A program made the translations under genes and the position numbers. Under the pieces are notes generated by a model that saw only the letters and a list, made by a program, of their open reading frames with translations, was not told the DNA's origin and did not search any database. DNA of 38,756 bases from an archaeon. GTDB taxonomy: Archaea > Nanobdellota > Nanobdellia > Pacearchaeales > GW2011-AR1. Location: positions 1 through 38,756 of the forward strand of contig JAUVHP010000001.1 of assembly GCA_030593225.1 (NCBI GenBank), in the 5' to 3' direction. Of this stretch, positions 20,956 to 29,167 are shown in pieces. Within the stretch, counting starts at the first letter, position 1. Each line of letters begins with the position of its first letter.

Positions 20956-21032
20956 TATTGATAAAATAAATAAATGTTTTTAAAATATTTGATTACAGAA
21001 ATATTTAAGTAATTAATTCTTTTATATAAATT

Positions 21033-21239
21033 ATGAAATTAAAAAATAAAAAGAAGAAAAGATTTTTTGGAAAAATTCCAAATTGGCTTTCTGCAGTCAT
21101 AATTGCTGTTGGAATTGGTTTGTTTTTTAATTATACTAATGCTAGCATTCATTCATGGGGAATTGCAATTGGCATTTGGATATTAATTATTTTATTTGAG
21201 TTAATTGATTTGAAAGAACAACTTAAAAATAAAAATTAA
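21033..21239 (+). CDS. Small two-span membrane protein
   Basis: 68 residues: basic start (MKLKNKKKKRFFGKIPNW), two membrane helices (about 18-34 and 40-57), acidic/basic tail. Divergent from signal peptidase. No family recognised. Confidence 0.55.
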   Translation: MKLKNKKKKRFFGKIPNWLSAVIIAVGIGLFFNYTNASIHSWGIAIGIWILIILFELIDLKEQLKNKN

Positions 21240-21251
21240 TTTTCTACCAAA

Positions 21252-21284
21252 ATATTTAAATAGTGTATATTTCCTTGTGTATAC
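21252..21284 (+). promoter_or_regulatory. Promoter with TTGTGTATAC start-site element, copy 1
   Basis: TATTTAAATA box (about 21252-21262) followed after about 18 nt by TTGTGTATAC (21275-21284), which covers the predicted transcription start. The same word stands in the same position at 24174-24183 before the Hsp20-like/Cdc48 genes. Confidence 0.5.
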
Positions 21285-21308
21285 AACTAAAATATATCTA
21301 AAACAAAA

Positions 21309-21479
21309 ATGAAAACAAGAAGTAAAATTAATTGGAAAGGAGAAATAAAGGATATATTCTTTGCTTTAGTAGGGGCATTAATTGCTTTATTGGCTTTTAA
21401 TTATTTTAAACCTTCTATAGAGAATATGCTTTCGGTTATGATATTTATGCTAATTTTAATTTTATTAAAACAAAAGTAA
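21309..21479 (+). CDS. Small membrane protein, 56 residues
   Basis: MKTRSKINWKGEIKDIFFALVG, then ALIALLAFNYFKPSIE and a second helix MLSVMIFMLILILLKQK. Two membrane spans. Its TAA is followed directly by the ATG of the zinc-ribbon/AbrB-like gene, so it heads the Cdc48 cluster transcript. Function unknown; perhaps a membrane anchor for the cluster. Confidence 0.6.
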   Translation: MKTRSKINWKGEIKDIFFALVGALIALLAFNYFKPSIENMLSVMIFMLILILLKQK

Positions 21480-21839
21480 ATGAAAGATATTTTTGACAAC
21501 CAAATTCTTTGCAATCGTTGTGATTCTAAAATGCAGCGAGGGGAATTTATGAAAAATGGTTTTGTTTTGAGGATATTAGTTTGTCCTGAATGTAGAGAAA
21601 AAATTGTGCATCCTGTGGATGAAGTTGAATACAATAAATTTATTAACCTAAAAAATAAGGAATTTAAAGTTAAAATGCGGATAGTAGGAAATAGTTATAC
21701 TGTGTCGATTCCGAAAGAGATTGTTTTATTTATGAGAGCACAAGAAAAAATGATGGACGATATGGTTAAGTTGTGTTTTGAAGAAACAGGAAGATTAAGT
21801 TTAAATTTTAATAAAATTTTGAGAAAGAAAAAATGGTAG
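21480..21839 (+). CDS. Zinc-ribbon and AbrB-like protein
   Basis: 119 residues. An N-terminal CNRCDSKMQRGEF...LVCPECRE gives a Cys4 ribbon (11-38). The middle, FKVKMRIVGNSYTVSIPKEIVLFM, is an AbrB/SpoVT swapped-hairpin strand pattern (about 61-84). A DNA-binding regulator is inferred, possibly of this cluster. It overlaps the Cdc48 start by 7 nt, so translation is coupled. Confidence 0.65.
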   Translation: MKDIFDNQILCNRCDSKMQRGEFMKNGFVLRILVCPECREKIVHPVDEVEYNKFINLKNKEFKVKMRIVGNSYTVSIPKEIVLFMRAQEKMMDDMVKLCFEETGRLSLNFNKILRKKKW

Positions 21840-24133
21840 AAAAAAAACAAATTCAATTGAAAGTTACTGAGGCATTGCAGGACGATGTTTACAAAGGTAT
21901 TGTGAGAATTGATAATTCTATTATGAGGGAGATTGGAATTAATCGAGGAGATATTGTTTTGATTAGAGGTAATCGTGAAACTGTTGCAATGGCTGACAGG
22001 GCTTATCCTTCTGATATTGGTCAAGGAATTATTCGGATTGATGGAATTTTAAGAAGAAATGCTCGGACAGGTATTGGGGATGTTGTGGCAATTTCAAAAG
22101 CTTGTGTTAGTGAAGCAAAAAAAATTACAATTGCTCCTGCACAAAAAGGAATTATGGTTCAAGGAGAGCCAGAACATTTGAGACGAGGATTGTTGGGCCG
22201 AACTGTTGTTAAGGGAGATTTAGTTGTTTTAGGAGGTGTTCAGCGAAGGAAAGATTTATTGTCAGATGATTTTGGGGATTTGAATGATGTGCTTGGAAAT
22301 ATGTTTAATGGAATGGGGCTTGGAAATTTGGGAGGTGGAATTTCACAGATTAAGTTTAGTGTTGTTAATGTTAGTCCTACTGGTCCGATTATAATTACTG
22401 AAAAGACTGAAGTTGTTTTAAATTCAAAAGCAGTTGATATTATAGAAGATAGTATTTCTGAAATTAATTATGAAGATATTGGAGGGTTAGGTGAGGAGAT
22501 TAAAAAGATTCGTGAGATGGTTGAGATTCCTTTAAAGCATCCAGAGATTTTTGATAGACTTGGTGTTGAGCCACCAAAAGGTGTTTTGCTTCATGGTCCT
22601 CCTGGAACAGGTAAAACTTTATTAGCGAAGGCTGTTGCAAATGAATCAGAATCTAATTTTATTTTACTTAATGGTCCTGAAATTATGAGCAAGTATTATG
22701 GTGAGAGTGAGAAAAAGATAAGAGATATTTTTGCAAATGCTGAAAAAAATGCTCCGTCAATTGTTTTTATTGATGAAATTGATGCGATTGCTCCCAAGAG
22801 AGAAGAGGTGCATGGTGAGGTTGAAAGGCGTGTGGTTTCTCAAATTTTGACAATGATGGATGGGTTACAATCTCGTGGGAAAGTTGTTGTAATTGGTGCA
22901 ACAAATAGAGTTAATTCACTTGACCCTGCATTAAGAAGACCTGGAAGATTTGATAGGGAAATTGAAGTTGGAGTTCCTGATAAAAATGGGCGTCTTGCGA
23001 TTTTACAAATTCATACTCGTGGAATGCCATTGAACAAGGATGTTAATCTTAAAAATTTAGCTGGTTTGACGCACGGATTTGTTGGTGCTGATTTAGAATC
23101 TTTGTGCAAAGAGGCGGCAATGAATGTTTTGAGAAAAGTTTTGCCTCAAATAAAGCTTGACAGCGAGGAACAAATTTCTCCTGAGGTTTTGGAAAAGTTA
23201 GTTGTAAAATATAGTGATTTTATGGATTCTTTAAAAGTTGTCAGACCTTCGGCAATGAGGGAAGTTTTAGTTGAAACACCTAATATTAATTGGGATGATG
23301 TTGGAGGTATTGATGAAGTTAAAGAAGAATTAAAGGAAGCAGTTGAGTGGCCGATAAAATATCGAGATAGTTTTAAGAGAATTGGAATTAGACCTTCTAA
23401 GGGGATTTTGCTTTATGGTCCGCCTGGAACAGGTAAGACACTTTTGGCAAAGGCAGTTGCTAAAGAGAGTGAAGCGAATTTTATTCAGATTAAAGGTCCG
23501 TCGCTGTTATCTAAATGGGTGAATGATTCTCATAAAGGAATGCAGAAAGTTTTTGAAAGGGCTAGGCAGGTTGCACCTTGCATTATATTTTTTGATGAAA
23601 TTGAATCTCTTGCGTCAAAGAGAACTGTGGGTGACAATGGGTCAAGTCAAGAGGCGACAAAAGTTTTAAACCAAATGCTTGCTGAGATGGATGGGCTTGA
23701 GGATTTGAATGATGTTTTGGTTGTCGCAGCGACGAATAGACCTGATATGCTTGATACAGCTCTTTTGCGTCCAGGAAGATTTGATAGAGTGTTGCTTGTA
23801 AATGCTCCTGCTGAAGAAGGTAGAAAAATAATTTTAGATATTCATACAAAGAAAATGCCTTTGGCAAAAGATGTAAAAATTAATGAAATTGCAAGGAAAA
23901 CCGAAGGGTATACTGGTGCTGATTTGGAATCATTAACTCGTGAGGCAGGTATGCTTGCACTTAGAGAATCTATTGATTCAAAAGAGGTTTGTAAAAAACA
24001 TTTTGATGAAGCATTAATTAAAATTAAACCTAGTGTAACTAAAGCAGCGATTAGTGTTTACCAGAAGATTGAGGATAACTTTTTGCAGTCGGCAAAGGCG
24101 GCTATTATTCCTAGTGCAGGGTATTTAGGATAA
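21833..24133 (+). CDS. cdc48: Cdc48/VCP-family AAA ATPase, copy 1
   Basis: 766 residues: N domain (about 1-190, double-psi barrel pattern, with a Gly-rich insert GNMFNGMGLGNLGGG typical of archaeal members), then D1 and D2. D1 has Walker A GPPGTGKT (about 254), Walker B IVFIDEIDA (about 310) and RRPGRFDRE. D2 has Walker A near 529, Walker B IIFFDEIES (about 585) and LLRPGRFDR. A hexameric unfoldase that threads proteins, often to the proteasome. The C-terminus, SAGYLG, lacks an HbYX proteasome-docking motif. Confidence 0.9.
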   Translation: MVEKKQIQLKVTEALQDDVYKGIVRIDNSIMREIGINRGDIVLIRGNRETVAMADRAYPSDIGQGIIRIDGILRRNARTGIGDVVAISKACVSEAKKITIAPAQKGIMVQGEPEHLRRGLLGRTVVKGDLVVLGGVQRRKDLLSDDFGDLNDVLGNMFNGMGLGNLGGGISQIKFSVVNVSPTGPIIITEKTEVVLNSKAVDIIEDSISEINYEDIGGLGEEIKKIREMVEIPLKHPEIFDRLGVEPPKGVLLHGPPGTGKTLLAKAVANESESNFILLNGPEIMSKYYGESEKKIRDIFANAEKNAPSIVFIDEIDAIAPKREEVHGEVERRVVSQILTMMDGLQSRGKVVVIGATNRVNSLDPALRRPGRFDREIEVGVPDKNGRLAILQIHTRGMPLNKDVNLKNLAGLTHGFVGADLESLCKEAAMNVLRKVLPQIKLDSEEQISPEVLEKLVVKYSDFMDSLKVVRPSAMREVLVETPNINWDDVGGIDEVKEELKEAVEWPIKYRDSFKRIGIRPSKGILLYGPPGTGKTLLAKAVAKESEANFIQIKGPSLLSKWVNDSHKGMQKVFERARQVAPCIIFFDEIESLASKRTVGDNGSSQEATKVLNQMLAEMDGLEDLNDVLVVAATNRPDMLDTALLRPGRFDRVLLVNAPAEEGRKIILDIHTKKMPLAKDVKINEIARKTEGYTGADLESLTREAGMLALRESIDSKEVCKKHFDEALIKIKPSVTKAAISVYQKIEDNFLQSAKAAIIPSAGYLG

Positions 24134-24149
24134 AATGAAAAACAAAAAA

Positions 24150-24183
24150 CTTATAAATAAAAATATATACGCTTTGTGTATAC
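24150..24183 (+). promoter_or_regulatory. Promoter with TTGTGTATAC start-site element, copy 2
   Basis: TTATAAATA (about 24150-24158) followed after about 16 nt by TTGTGTATAC (24174-24183), at the predicted transcription start of the leader that precedes the Hsp20-like gene. Same arrangement as 21252-21284. Confidence 0.5.
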
Positions 24184-24192
24184 AGAAATAAA

Positions 24193-24276
24193 ATGGAAAA
24201 AAATGAATTAAATTTGGACACTCAAGGGTGTACTCCGAAACTTTTTTTACAAAAAAGTTTACTAAGGGCAAAATGA
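24193..24276 (+). CDS. 27-residue upstream ORF over a conserved leader element
   Basis: ATG 24193, ten bases after the start-site element, opens a 27-codon frame (MEKNELNLDTQGCTPKLFLQ, then KSLLRAK) whose TGA overlaps the next ATG (ATGA). Most of it is the dispersed element at 24220-24273. Translated leader, or simply RNA structure; undecided. Confidence 0.4.
   Translation: MEKNELNLDTQGCTPKLFLQKSLLRAK
24220..24273 (+). repeat. Dispersed conserved element, copy 2
   Basis: Same arms as 10619-10672 (ACxCAAGGGTGTACxCCGAAA; TTTACTAAGGGCAAAA). The middle forms AAACTTTTTT with AAAAAAGTTT, a different but again self-complementary stem. Here it ends exactly at the ATG of the Hsp20-like gene, so it is part of that mRNA's leader. 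Confidence 0.6.
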
Positions 24277-24704
24277 GTTTTTTTGATGACGATAATGAAA
24301 TTGGAATAGAAGATATATTTAGTCGTTTAACTGGTGGAGGTGGATTTAGAAGTAATTCTCGAAATGAGAGTTTTGTAGAAATTTCTGATTCTTCTGGTAG
24401 AAAGCAATTTGCAGAAGTGTTTAAAGAACTTCCTTGGAAAAATTTTCTTTTGGACAGAGTAGTTACAAAAAAAGCAATTCATTTTATTTTTGATTTTTCT
24501 TCTAAAAAAAATATTTTTGTGAAAGTTAAAGATGAGTTGATTATAAATAATTATAATAAAAAAATTTCTACTGGAAAAAAAGTTTTACTGATAGAAGAAA
24601 AAGGGGAGCTAATAACAAATCCTTTCTTGCTTGAAAATATTAAAACTTCTAAATTTGATTTTACTTTTAATAATGGTATCTTGGAGGTATCTTTTAAAAA
24701 ATGA
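24273..24704 (+). CDS. Hsp20/CS-domain-like small protein
   Basis: 143 residues from ATG 24273 (MSFFDDDNEIGIEDIFSRL). After a Gly-rich linker comes a beta-rich domain (about 70-143) ending NGILEVSFKK, the usual last strand of alpha-crystallin domains. It lacks a C-terminal IxI tail. A small-heat-shock or CS-type co-chaperone for the adjacent Cdc48 is inferred. Its TGA overlaps the Cdc48 copy 2 start (ATGA). An in-frame extension to 24228 exists but would be encoded by the leader element. Confidence 0.6.
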   Translation: MSFFDDDNEIGIEDIFSRLTGGGGFRSNSRNESFVEISDSSGRKQFAEVFKELPWKNFLLDRVVTKKAIHFIFDFSSKKNIFVKVKDELIINNYNKKISTGKKVLLIEEKGELITNPFLLENIKTSKFDFTFNNGILEVSFKK

Positions 24705-27031
24705 AAGAAAGCAAATTATCTTTAGATATTGTTGAGGCAAAGCAGAATTTTAGAGATAAAAATATAGTATCCATTTCTACAGAAGATATGGAAGATCTTA
24801 AAATTTCTTCAGGCGATTTTGTTTTAGTGGGAAATAGTAACAAAATTGTTTTTAGAGTTATAAGAGGAGAGGATTTGCAAAAAGGAAAAATTGGAATAGG
24901 AGGAATTATTAGGAGTTCTTTGGATGTATCTTTAGAAGAAAAAATTGAAGTTTCGCCAATTAAAAAATTAAATAAAATTAATTCTTTTGAAATTGCAGTA
25001 TTGGAAAATTCGGAAGTATCTAATGATGATATAGAAAAAAACTTAATCCCTGCTTTAAAAAAAGAGGAAAATAAATCTTTTTTAAAGCAACAATTTGGAG
25101 GGAATGTGGTTTCTTTGAAACAAAGAATTAAAGTAATTTTTCCTGGAGGAATTTCTGTTATTTGCGGAGTTACTAGAATCATTCCAAAGAAATTTGCTTT
25201 TGGATGTTTCAATAATGACGTAAAAATTTTGATTTCTAGTTCAGTCGAGAAGGGATCTGGTGTTAATGTTTATTATGAAGATATTGGTGGCTTGAAAGAA
25301 GAGATAGAAAAAATTAGAGAGATGGTTGAATTTCCAATGAAGCATCCAGATATTTTTCAGAGGTTAGGTATTAGTGCTCCTAAAGGTGTGCTTTTAACTG
25401 GTCCGCCTGGAACTGGTAAGACTTTATTGGCGAAGGCAGTTGCAACTGAGACAGATGCTAAATTTATTTCTATTGCTGGTCCTGAAATTATGAGTAAATA
25501 TCATGGAGGGTCTGAGGAAAATCTAAGGGCTAAATTTGAAGATGCTGAAAAAAATGCTCCCGCTATTATTTTTATTGATGAGATTGATGCTATTGCTCCG
25601 AAGAGGGGGGAGAGTCACGATCAAACTGAGAAAAGAGTTGTAGCACAATTATTAACTTTGATGGATGGTTTGAAATCTCGAGGGCAATTAGTTGTTATGG
25701 CTGCGACAAATCGACCGGATGATTTAGATGAAGCATTGAGAAGACCTGGGCGGTTTGATAGAGAGCTTAAAATTAATCCTCCAACAGATGAAGGAAGAAA
25801 AGAGATTTTGAAAATTCATACAAGAAATATGCCGTTAGATAATAGGGAGAAAATTTTAGATGAGTTTTCTAAGAAGACTTTGGGATATACTGGTGCTGAT
25901 TTGGAAGTTTTATGTAAGGAGGCTGCATTAAGAGCGGTTAAACCTTTTTACAAGGAGTTGGTTAATTTTGGCGAGGAGTTAGAGTCTTCTGATGAGGAGT
26001 CTTCGATTAATTTGGAATCAAAAAAGCAAAAATTATTATCTTCGATTGTGGTGAATAGTGAACATTTTAATTATGCTTTGAGAAATGTTGAACCGTCGGC
26101 AATGCGTGAGGTTTTGATTAATAAGCCGAATGTTACTTGGGGTGATATTGGTGGTTTGGAAAAGGCAAAGGAAAAATTAAGGGAATTAGTTGAGTTGCCG
26201 TTGCTTCGTCCTGAGTTATTTAAGATGGCTGGTATTAAACCTTCAAAAGGTGTTTTGCTTCATGGTCCTCCTGGAACTGGAAAAACTCTTTTGGCAAAAG
26301 CAGTTGCAAATGAAGCGAATGCGAATTTTATTTCTGTTAAAGGTCCTGAATTAGTTAGCAAGTGGGTTGGAGAATCAGAGAAACATATTCGTGAGATTTT
26401 TAAGAAAGCACGGCAGGTTGCTCCGGCAATTATTTTCTTTGATGAGTTTGATTCAATTTCTAAAATGAGGGGCTCTGGTCTTTCAGATTCAACTGAGAAA
26501 ATTGTTAATCAATTATTAACTGAATTAGATGGTGTTGAGGAGTTGGAGAAAGTTGTTATTATTGCTGCGACAAATAGGAAAGATTTAATTGATGAATCAT
26601 TGTTGAGAGCAGGAAGAATTGATGCACATGTTGAGTTGCCGATTCCTGATAAAGTGACGAGGGAAGCGATTTTTAATGTTCATTTGAAGAAAATGCCTCT
26701 TGGTCCTGGCGTGGATATTAAGAAAATGATTGACAGAACAGAGGGTTGGACTGGGGCAGATATTGAAGTAACTGCTAGGGAAGCGGGAATGAGAGCAATT
26801 AAGAGAGTTTATGGGAAGAAAGATGTTAAGAAATTTGAGATTACAAAAGATGATTTTGATTTTGCTTTGAAGAGTATTGGAGAGCAGATTGGGAAAGGAG
26901 AGAAGGAAGAGGAGAAAAAAGAAATGGGAGAAGAGGAAATGCAAAAGATTATGAAGGAGATGGAGAAATCTAAGAGGAAGGTTGAAGAGAAAGAAGTTAA
27001 GAAAAAAGTTGTGAAGAAGAATTCTAAATAG
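24701..27031 (+). CDS. Cdc48/VCP-family AAA ATPase, copy 2
   Basis: 776 residues with a divergent N domain (1-190), then D1 with Walker A near 233, IIFIDEIDA and RRPGRFDRE, and D2 with Walker A near 521, Walker B IIFFDEFDS and LLRAGRIDA. The D2 arginine-finger region is altered from the RPGRFDR of copy 1, losing the second Arg. A long Lys/Glu-rich helical tail (about 730-776) replaces the usual end, again without HbYX. Two tandem paralogues with different N domains probably handle different substrates or adaptors. Confidence 0.9.
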   Translation: MKESKLSLDIVEAKQNFRDKNIVSISTEDMEDLKISSGDFVLVGNSNKIVFRVIRGEDLQKGKIGIGGIIRSSLDVSLEEKIEVSPIKKLNKINSFEIAVLENSEVSNDDIEKNLIPALKKEENKSFLKQQFGGNVVSLKQRIKVIFPGGISVICGVTRIIPKKFAFGCFNNDVKILISSSVEKGSGVNVYYEDIGGLKEEIEKIREMVEFPMKHPDIFQRLGISAPKGVLLTGPPGTGKTLLAKAVATETDAKFISIAGPEIMSKYHGGSEENLRAKFEDAEKNAPAIIFIDEIDAIAPKRGESHDQTEKRVVAQLLTLMDGLKSRGQLVVMAATNRPDDLDEALRRPGRFDRELKINPPTDEGRKEILKIHTRNMPLDNREKILDEFSKKTLGYTGADLEVLCKEAALRAVKPFYKELVNFGEELESSDEESSINLESKKQKLLSSIVVNSEHFNYALRNVEPSAMREVLINKPNVTWGDIGGLEKAKEKLRELVELPLLRPELFKMAGIKPSKGVLLHGPPGTGKTLLAKAVANEANANFISVKGPELVSKWVGESEKHIREIFKKARQVAPAIIFFDEFDSISKMRGSGLSDSTEKIVNQLLTELDGVEELEKVVIIAATNRKDLIDESLLRAGRIDAHVELPIPDKVTREAIFNVHLKKMPLGPGVDIKKMIDRTEGWTGADIEVTAREAGMRAIKRVYGKKDVKKFEITKDDFDFALKSIGEQIGKGEKEEEKKEMGEEEMQKIMKEMEKSKRKVEEKEVKKKVVKKNSK

Positions 27032-27065
27032 TAAGTTTTTTATAGAGATTTTGTTGGGATTTTTT

Positions 27066-27641
27066 ATGAGAATAGAAAACATAACCTTTGCAATAGAATC
27101 TTCATTAATTAAAAAAGTTTTATTGGAAGAGTTGGAAAAAAAATATTGTTTTAAGGAAAAAAATTTAATTAATGGTGATTTTGGGGGGGCTTTTAATAAG
27201 GTTTGTTCTATAAGTGATAATAAAAATTCTCTTGTTGGAAAATTTATGCGTATAAATTCTTACCATTCCAAAATTAGCAAAAAATCTGAAGATGCTTCTA
27301 TATTAAATTATGAATATGAAATTCATAATGAATTATATGAAAATGATGTTAGAGTGGCTAAACCTGAAAATGTTTTTTTAGTAAATAAAGAGCGGTTTCT
27401 TAATCCTTTTGGTAAAATTTATTTTCCTGGATTAGTAATGCAGGATTTGGGCAGATTGACTTTAGATAAATTAGGAGGAAATGTTAAAAAAAAGGCACAG
27501 GAAATGATAGATATAGAATTAAAGAAGGCAATTGAATTAGGATTTATCCCTTTTCACGATTCTAGAAATGAGGGTAATTCTATTTGGTTTGAAGAACAGG
27601 TTTATTTGATTGATTTTACTTTTTGGAAGAGAAAGAAATAA
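27066..27641 (+). CDS. Protein-kinase-fold protein
   Basis: 191 residues from ATG 27066. Motifs fit a small RIO/Bud32- or LPS-kinase-like fold: NGDFGGAFNKVCSI (glycine-rich strand-turn), LVGKFMRI (Lys), EYEIHNELYENDVRVAKPE (helix C region with Glu), VMQDLG (hinge), FHDSRNEGNSIW (HxD-like catalytic loop with Asn), YLIDFTF (metal-binding Asp). Length is small for a kinase but all key positions are present. It follows Cdc48 copy 2 by 34 nt. Target unknown. Confidence 0.6.
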   Translation: MRIENITFAIESSLIKKVLLEELEKKYCFKEKNLINGDFGGAFNKVCSISDNKNSLVGKFMRINSYHSKISKKSEDASILNYEYEIHNELYENDVRVAKPENVFLVNKERFLNPFGKIYFPGLVMQDLGRLTLDKLGGNVKKKAQEMIDIELKKAIELGFIPFHDSRNEGNSIWFEEQVYLIDFTFWKRKK

Positions 27642-27692
27642 TTAGTTTGTCGTCACAATAACTTCATCTTTTACTAAAGTAATTTTTTAAAC

Positions 27693-27708
27693 TATAGAAT
27701 TTTCTATA
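27693..27708 (+). promoter_or_regulatory. Operator palindrome of the antitoxin-like gene
   Basis: TATAGAA-TT-TTCTATA, between a TTTTTTAAAC box (centre about 27688) and the ATG 25 nt further on. A site covering the start is typical of self-regulated antitoxin genes. Confidence 0.55.
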
Positions 27709-27712
27709 GAAT

Positions 27713-27862
27713 ATGATTTCAAGTATTCAATTTAGTGAGGGTGTGAAAGATAAACTTTTGATGATTAAACAGGATAAAGAAAGTTTTGAGCATATTATTA
27801 TTGGATTGATTAAGTTGTATGATAAACAGAAGAAAGAGAAAAGGGAATTGTTGATTGAATAA
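27713..27862 (+). pseudogene. Antitoxin-like gene cut by an in-frame TAA
   Basis: The first 49 codons (MISSIQFSEGVKDKLLMIKQDKESFEHIIIGLIKLYDKQKK...) fit the small archaeal antitoxins of ribbon-helix-helix type (strand, then two helices with VKDKL and ESFEHII). After TAA 27860 the same frame stays open to 27985 and reads CKEMYEDDLRICNELEVVDADLDLF, which looks like the usual C-terminal helix. So a single stop has truncated it. No toxin gene follows; the convergent surface-protein gene starts to overlap at 27932. Confidence 0.6.
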
Positions 27863-27931
27863 TGTAAAGAAATGTATGAAGATGACCTTAGAATATGTAA
27901 TGAGTTGGAAGTTGTTGATGCTGATTTAGAT

Positions 27932-28834
27932 TTATTTTCTTCTTCTAAACATTACAACCCCAAATGCTCCAAGTGTAAGTGTTAAAAATAATGAAACTAT
28001 AATGCCTCCAGTTGTTCTCAAACCTCCAATAACTGCACCAGTTATTCTTGAGATTATGTTTTTATCTTGAATATTTTCTTGCAAGTTTATTGTATCTTCA
28101 CTACATTCTAAAATTTCTATAGGCTTATTTTCTATTGCAAAACATTCTGGATAAACTTTTGTACAAGTTCTTGTCATCGTCCCATTTAGATTACATTCAC
28201 TCCATTCTGTACATTCCCAATTAGTTATACATCCTCCATCTGTTCTTGAACTTTTATCATTAGAGGAGGAATCTTCTGAACTAATTATAATCTGAGTAAT
28301 TGTAATTTCTTTAGGTTTTGAAGTAAATTCTTTATCCCCAATTTTTGCTTTTAAGAAAGCTTGATGTGTTCCTGTGTTGAAATGTGCTGTATTAATAGTT
28401 ATTTCATAAACTAATTCAGTTGCTCCAATTCCATAACCATAGCCGTATCCATACCCATAACCAAAATCATATCCATAAGAATTATCTTGCCCATAACCAT
28501 ATCCGTAACTTCCACTATATATTCCAGATAGTTTTTTTACCATAACCCCGTTGCAGTTATCTCCAATAATTTTTCCATCAAGATTAAATGTGCAAACTTT
28601 ATCTCCAATGTTTAACATTAAGGATTTAATTGGTAAATATTTATCCATTGATTCAATGTTTAGCGTAGCTGTGAATGTTATTGTTTCTCCTGTGTTTACT
28701 TGATTAGCTCTTTTAATATCTAAATCTAAAATAAACGCTTGTGCTGGTCCTGTAAAAAGAATAATTGTTAAAACAAAAATACTTAACATGCTTGCAATTA
28801 TTTTATGGGAGTGTTGTTTTATTTTATTTCTCAT
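27932..28834 (-). CDS. Surface protein with Gly-Tyr repeats and a thrombospondin-like motif
   Basis: 300 residues: signal peptide (about 10-33, ending AQA), a beta domain, then a Gly-Tyr run near 106-136 (SGSYGYGYG, FGYGYGYGYGYG), a second beta domain, a Cys-rich NWECTEWSECNLNGTMTRTC (TSP1-like, about 208-228), and a C-terminal membrane helix (about 271-295) followed by RRRK. The layout is an anchored cell-surface protein. The Gly-Tyr stretch would be flexible and sticky. Substrate or partner unknown. The conserved ITGAVIG before the anchor is common in exported proteins of these archaea. Confidence 0.7.
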   Translation of the reverse strand: MRNKIKQHSHKIIASMLSIFVLTIILFTGPAQAFILDLDIKRANQVNTGETITFTATLNIESMDKYLPIKSLMLNIGDKVCTFNLDGKIIGDNCNGVMVKKLSGIYSGSYGYGYGQDNSYGYDFGYGYGYGYGYGIGATELVYEITINTAHFNTGTHQAFLKAKIGDKEFTSKPKEITITQIIISSEDSSSNDKSSRTDGGCITNWECTEWSECNLNGTMTRTCTKVYPECFAIENKPIEILECSEDTINLQENIQDKNIISRITGAVIGGLRTTGGIIVSLFLTLTLGAFGVVMFRRRK

Positions 28835-28929
28835 GCTTTTTTAAATGAAAATTTTATTTATAAACTTTATGGAAATGATTATTCTAGAGTAACAAAAAAG
28901 TTTATATAATCTTTTTTTGACTTTTTTGG

Positions 28930-29109
28930 AGGGAATATAATGAAATTAAAGATTTATTTGAAATAAGGCAAAATAAAGAAATAGCTTATTTTACTAAAAT
29001 TAAGTATGCTTCAAGATTTTATATTGGCAAGTTTAAAATTTGTAAAAGAATAAATAGGGAAGATATTAAATTTAATTTGAAAAATATAAATCCTTTAAAG
29101 AATTCTTGA
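28930..29109 (+). pseudogene. Small gene with start codon ATG changed to AGG
   Basis: The frame AGG-GAA-TAT... (28930) runs 59 codons to TGA (REYNEIKDLFEIRQNKEIA... to KNINPLKNS) with no ATG. AAGTTTATATAAT at 28898-28910 is centred 24 nt before AGG; the identical word at 29136-29148 is centred 24 nt before the ATG of the next gene, whose first codons are ATG-GAG-TAT. So the start seems lost by one substitution. No family recognised. Confidence 0.5.
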
Positions 29110-29167
29110 AATTTCATTGGTTTTGAGTAATAACAAAGTTTATATAATGATTTTATGATTTTTTTGG

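Noticed and set aside
26597..27082. Long frame opposite the end of Cdc48 copy 2
   Set aside because: It is the antisense shadow of a Lys/Glu-rich coding region, giving a Phe/Leu-rich translation.
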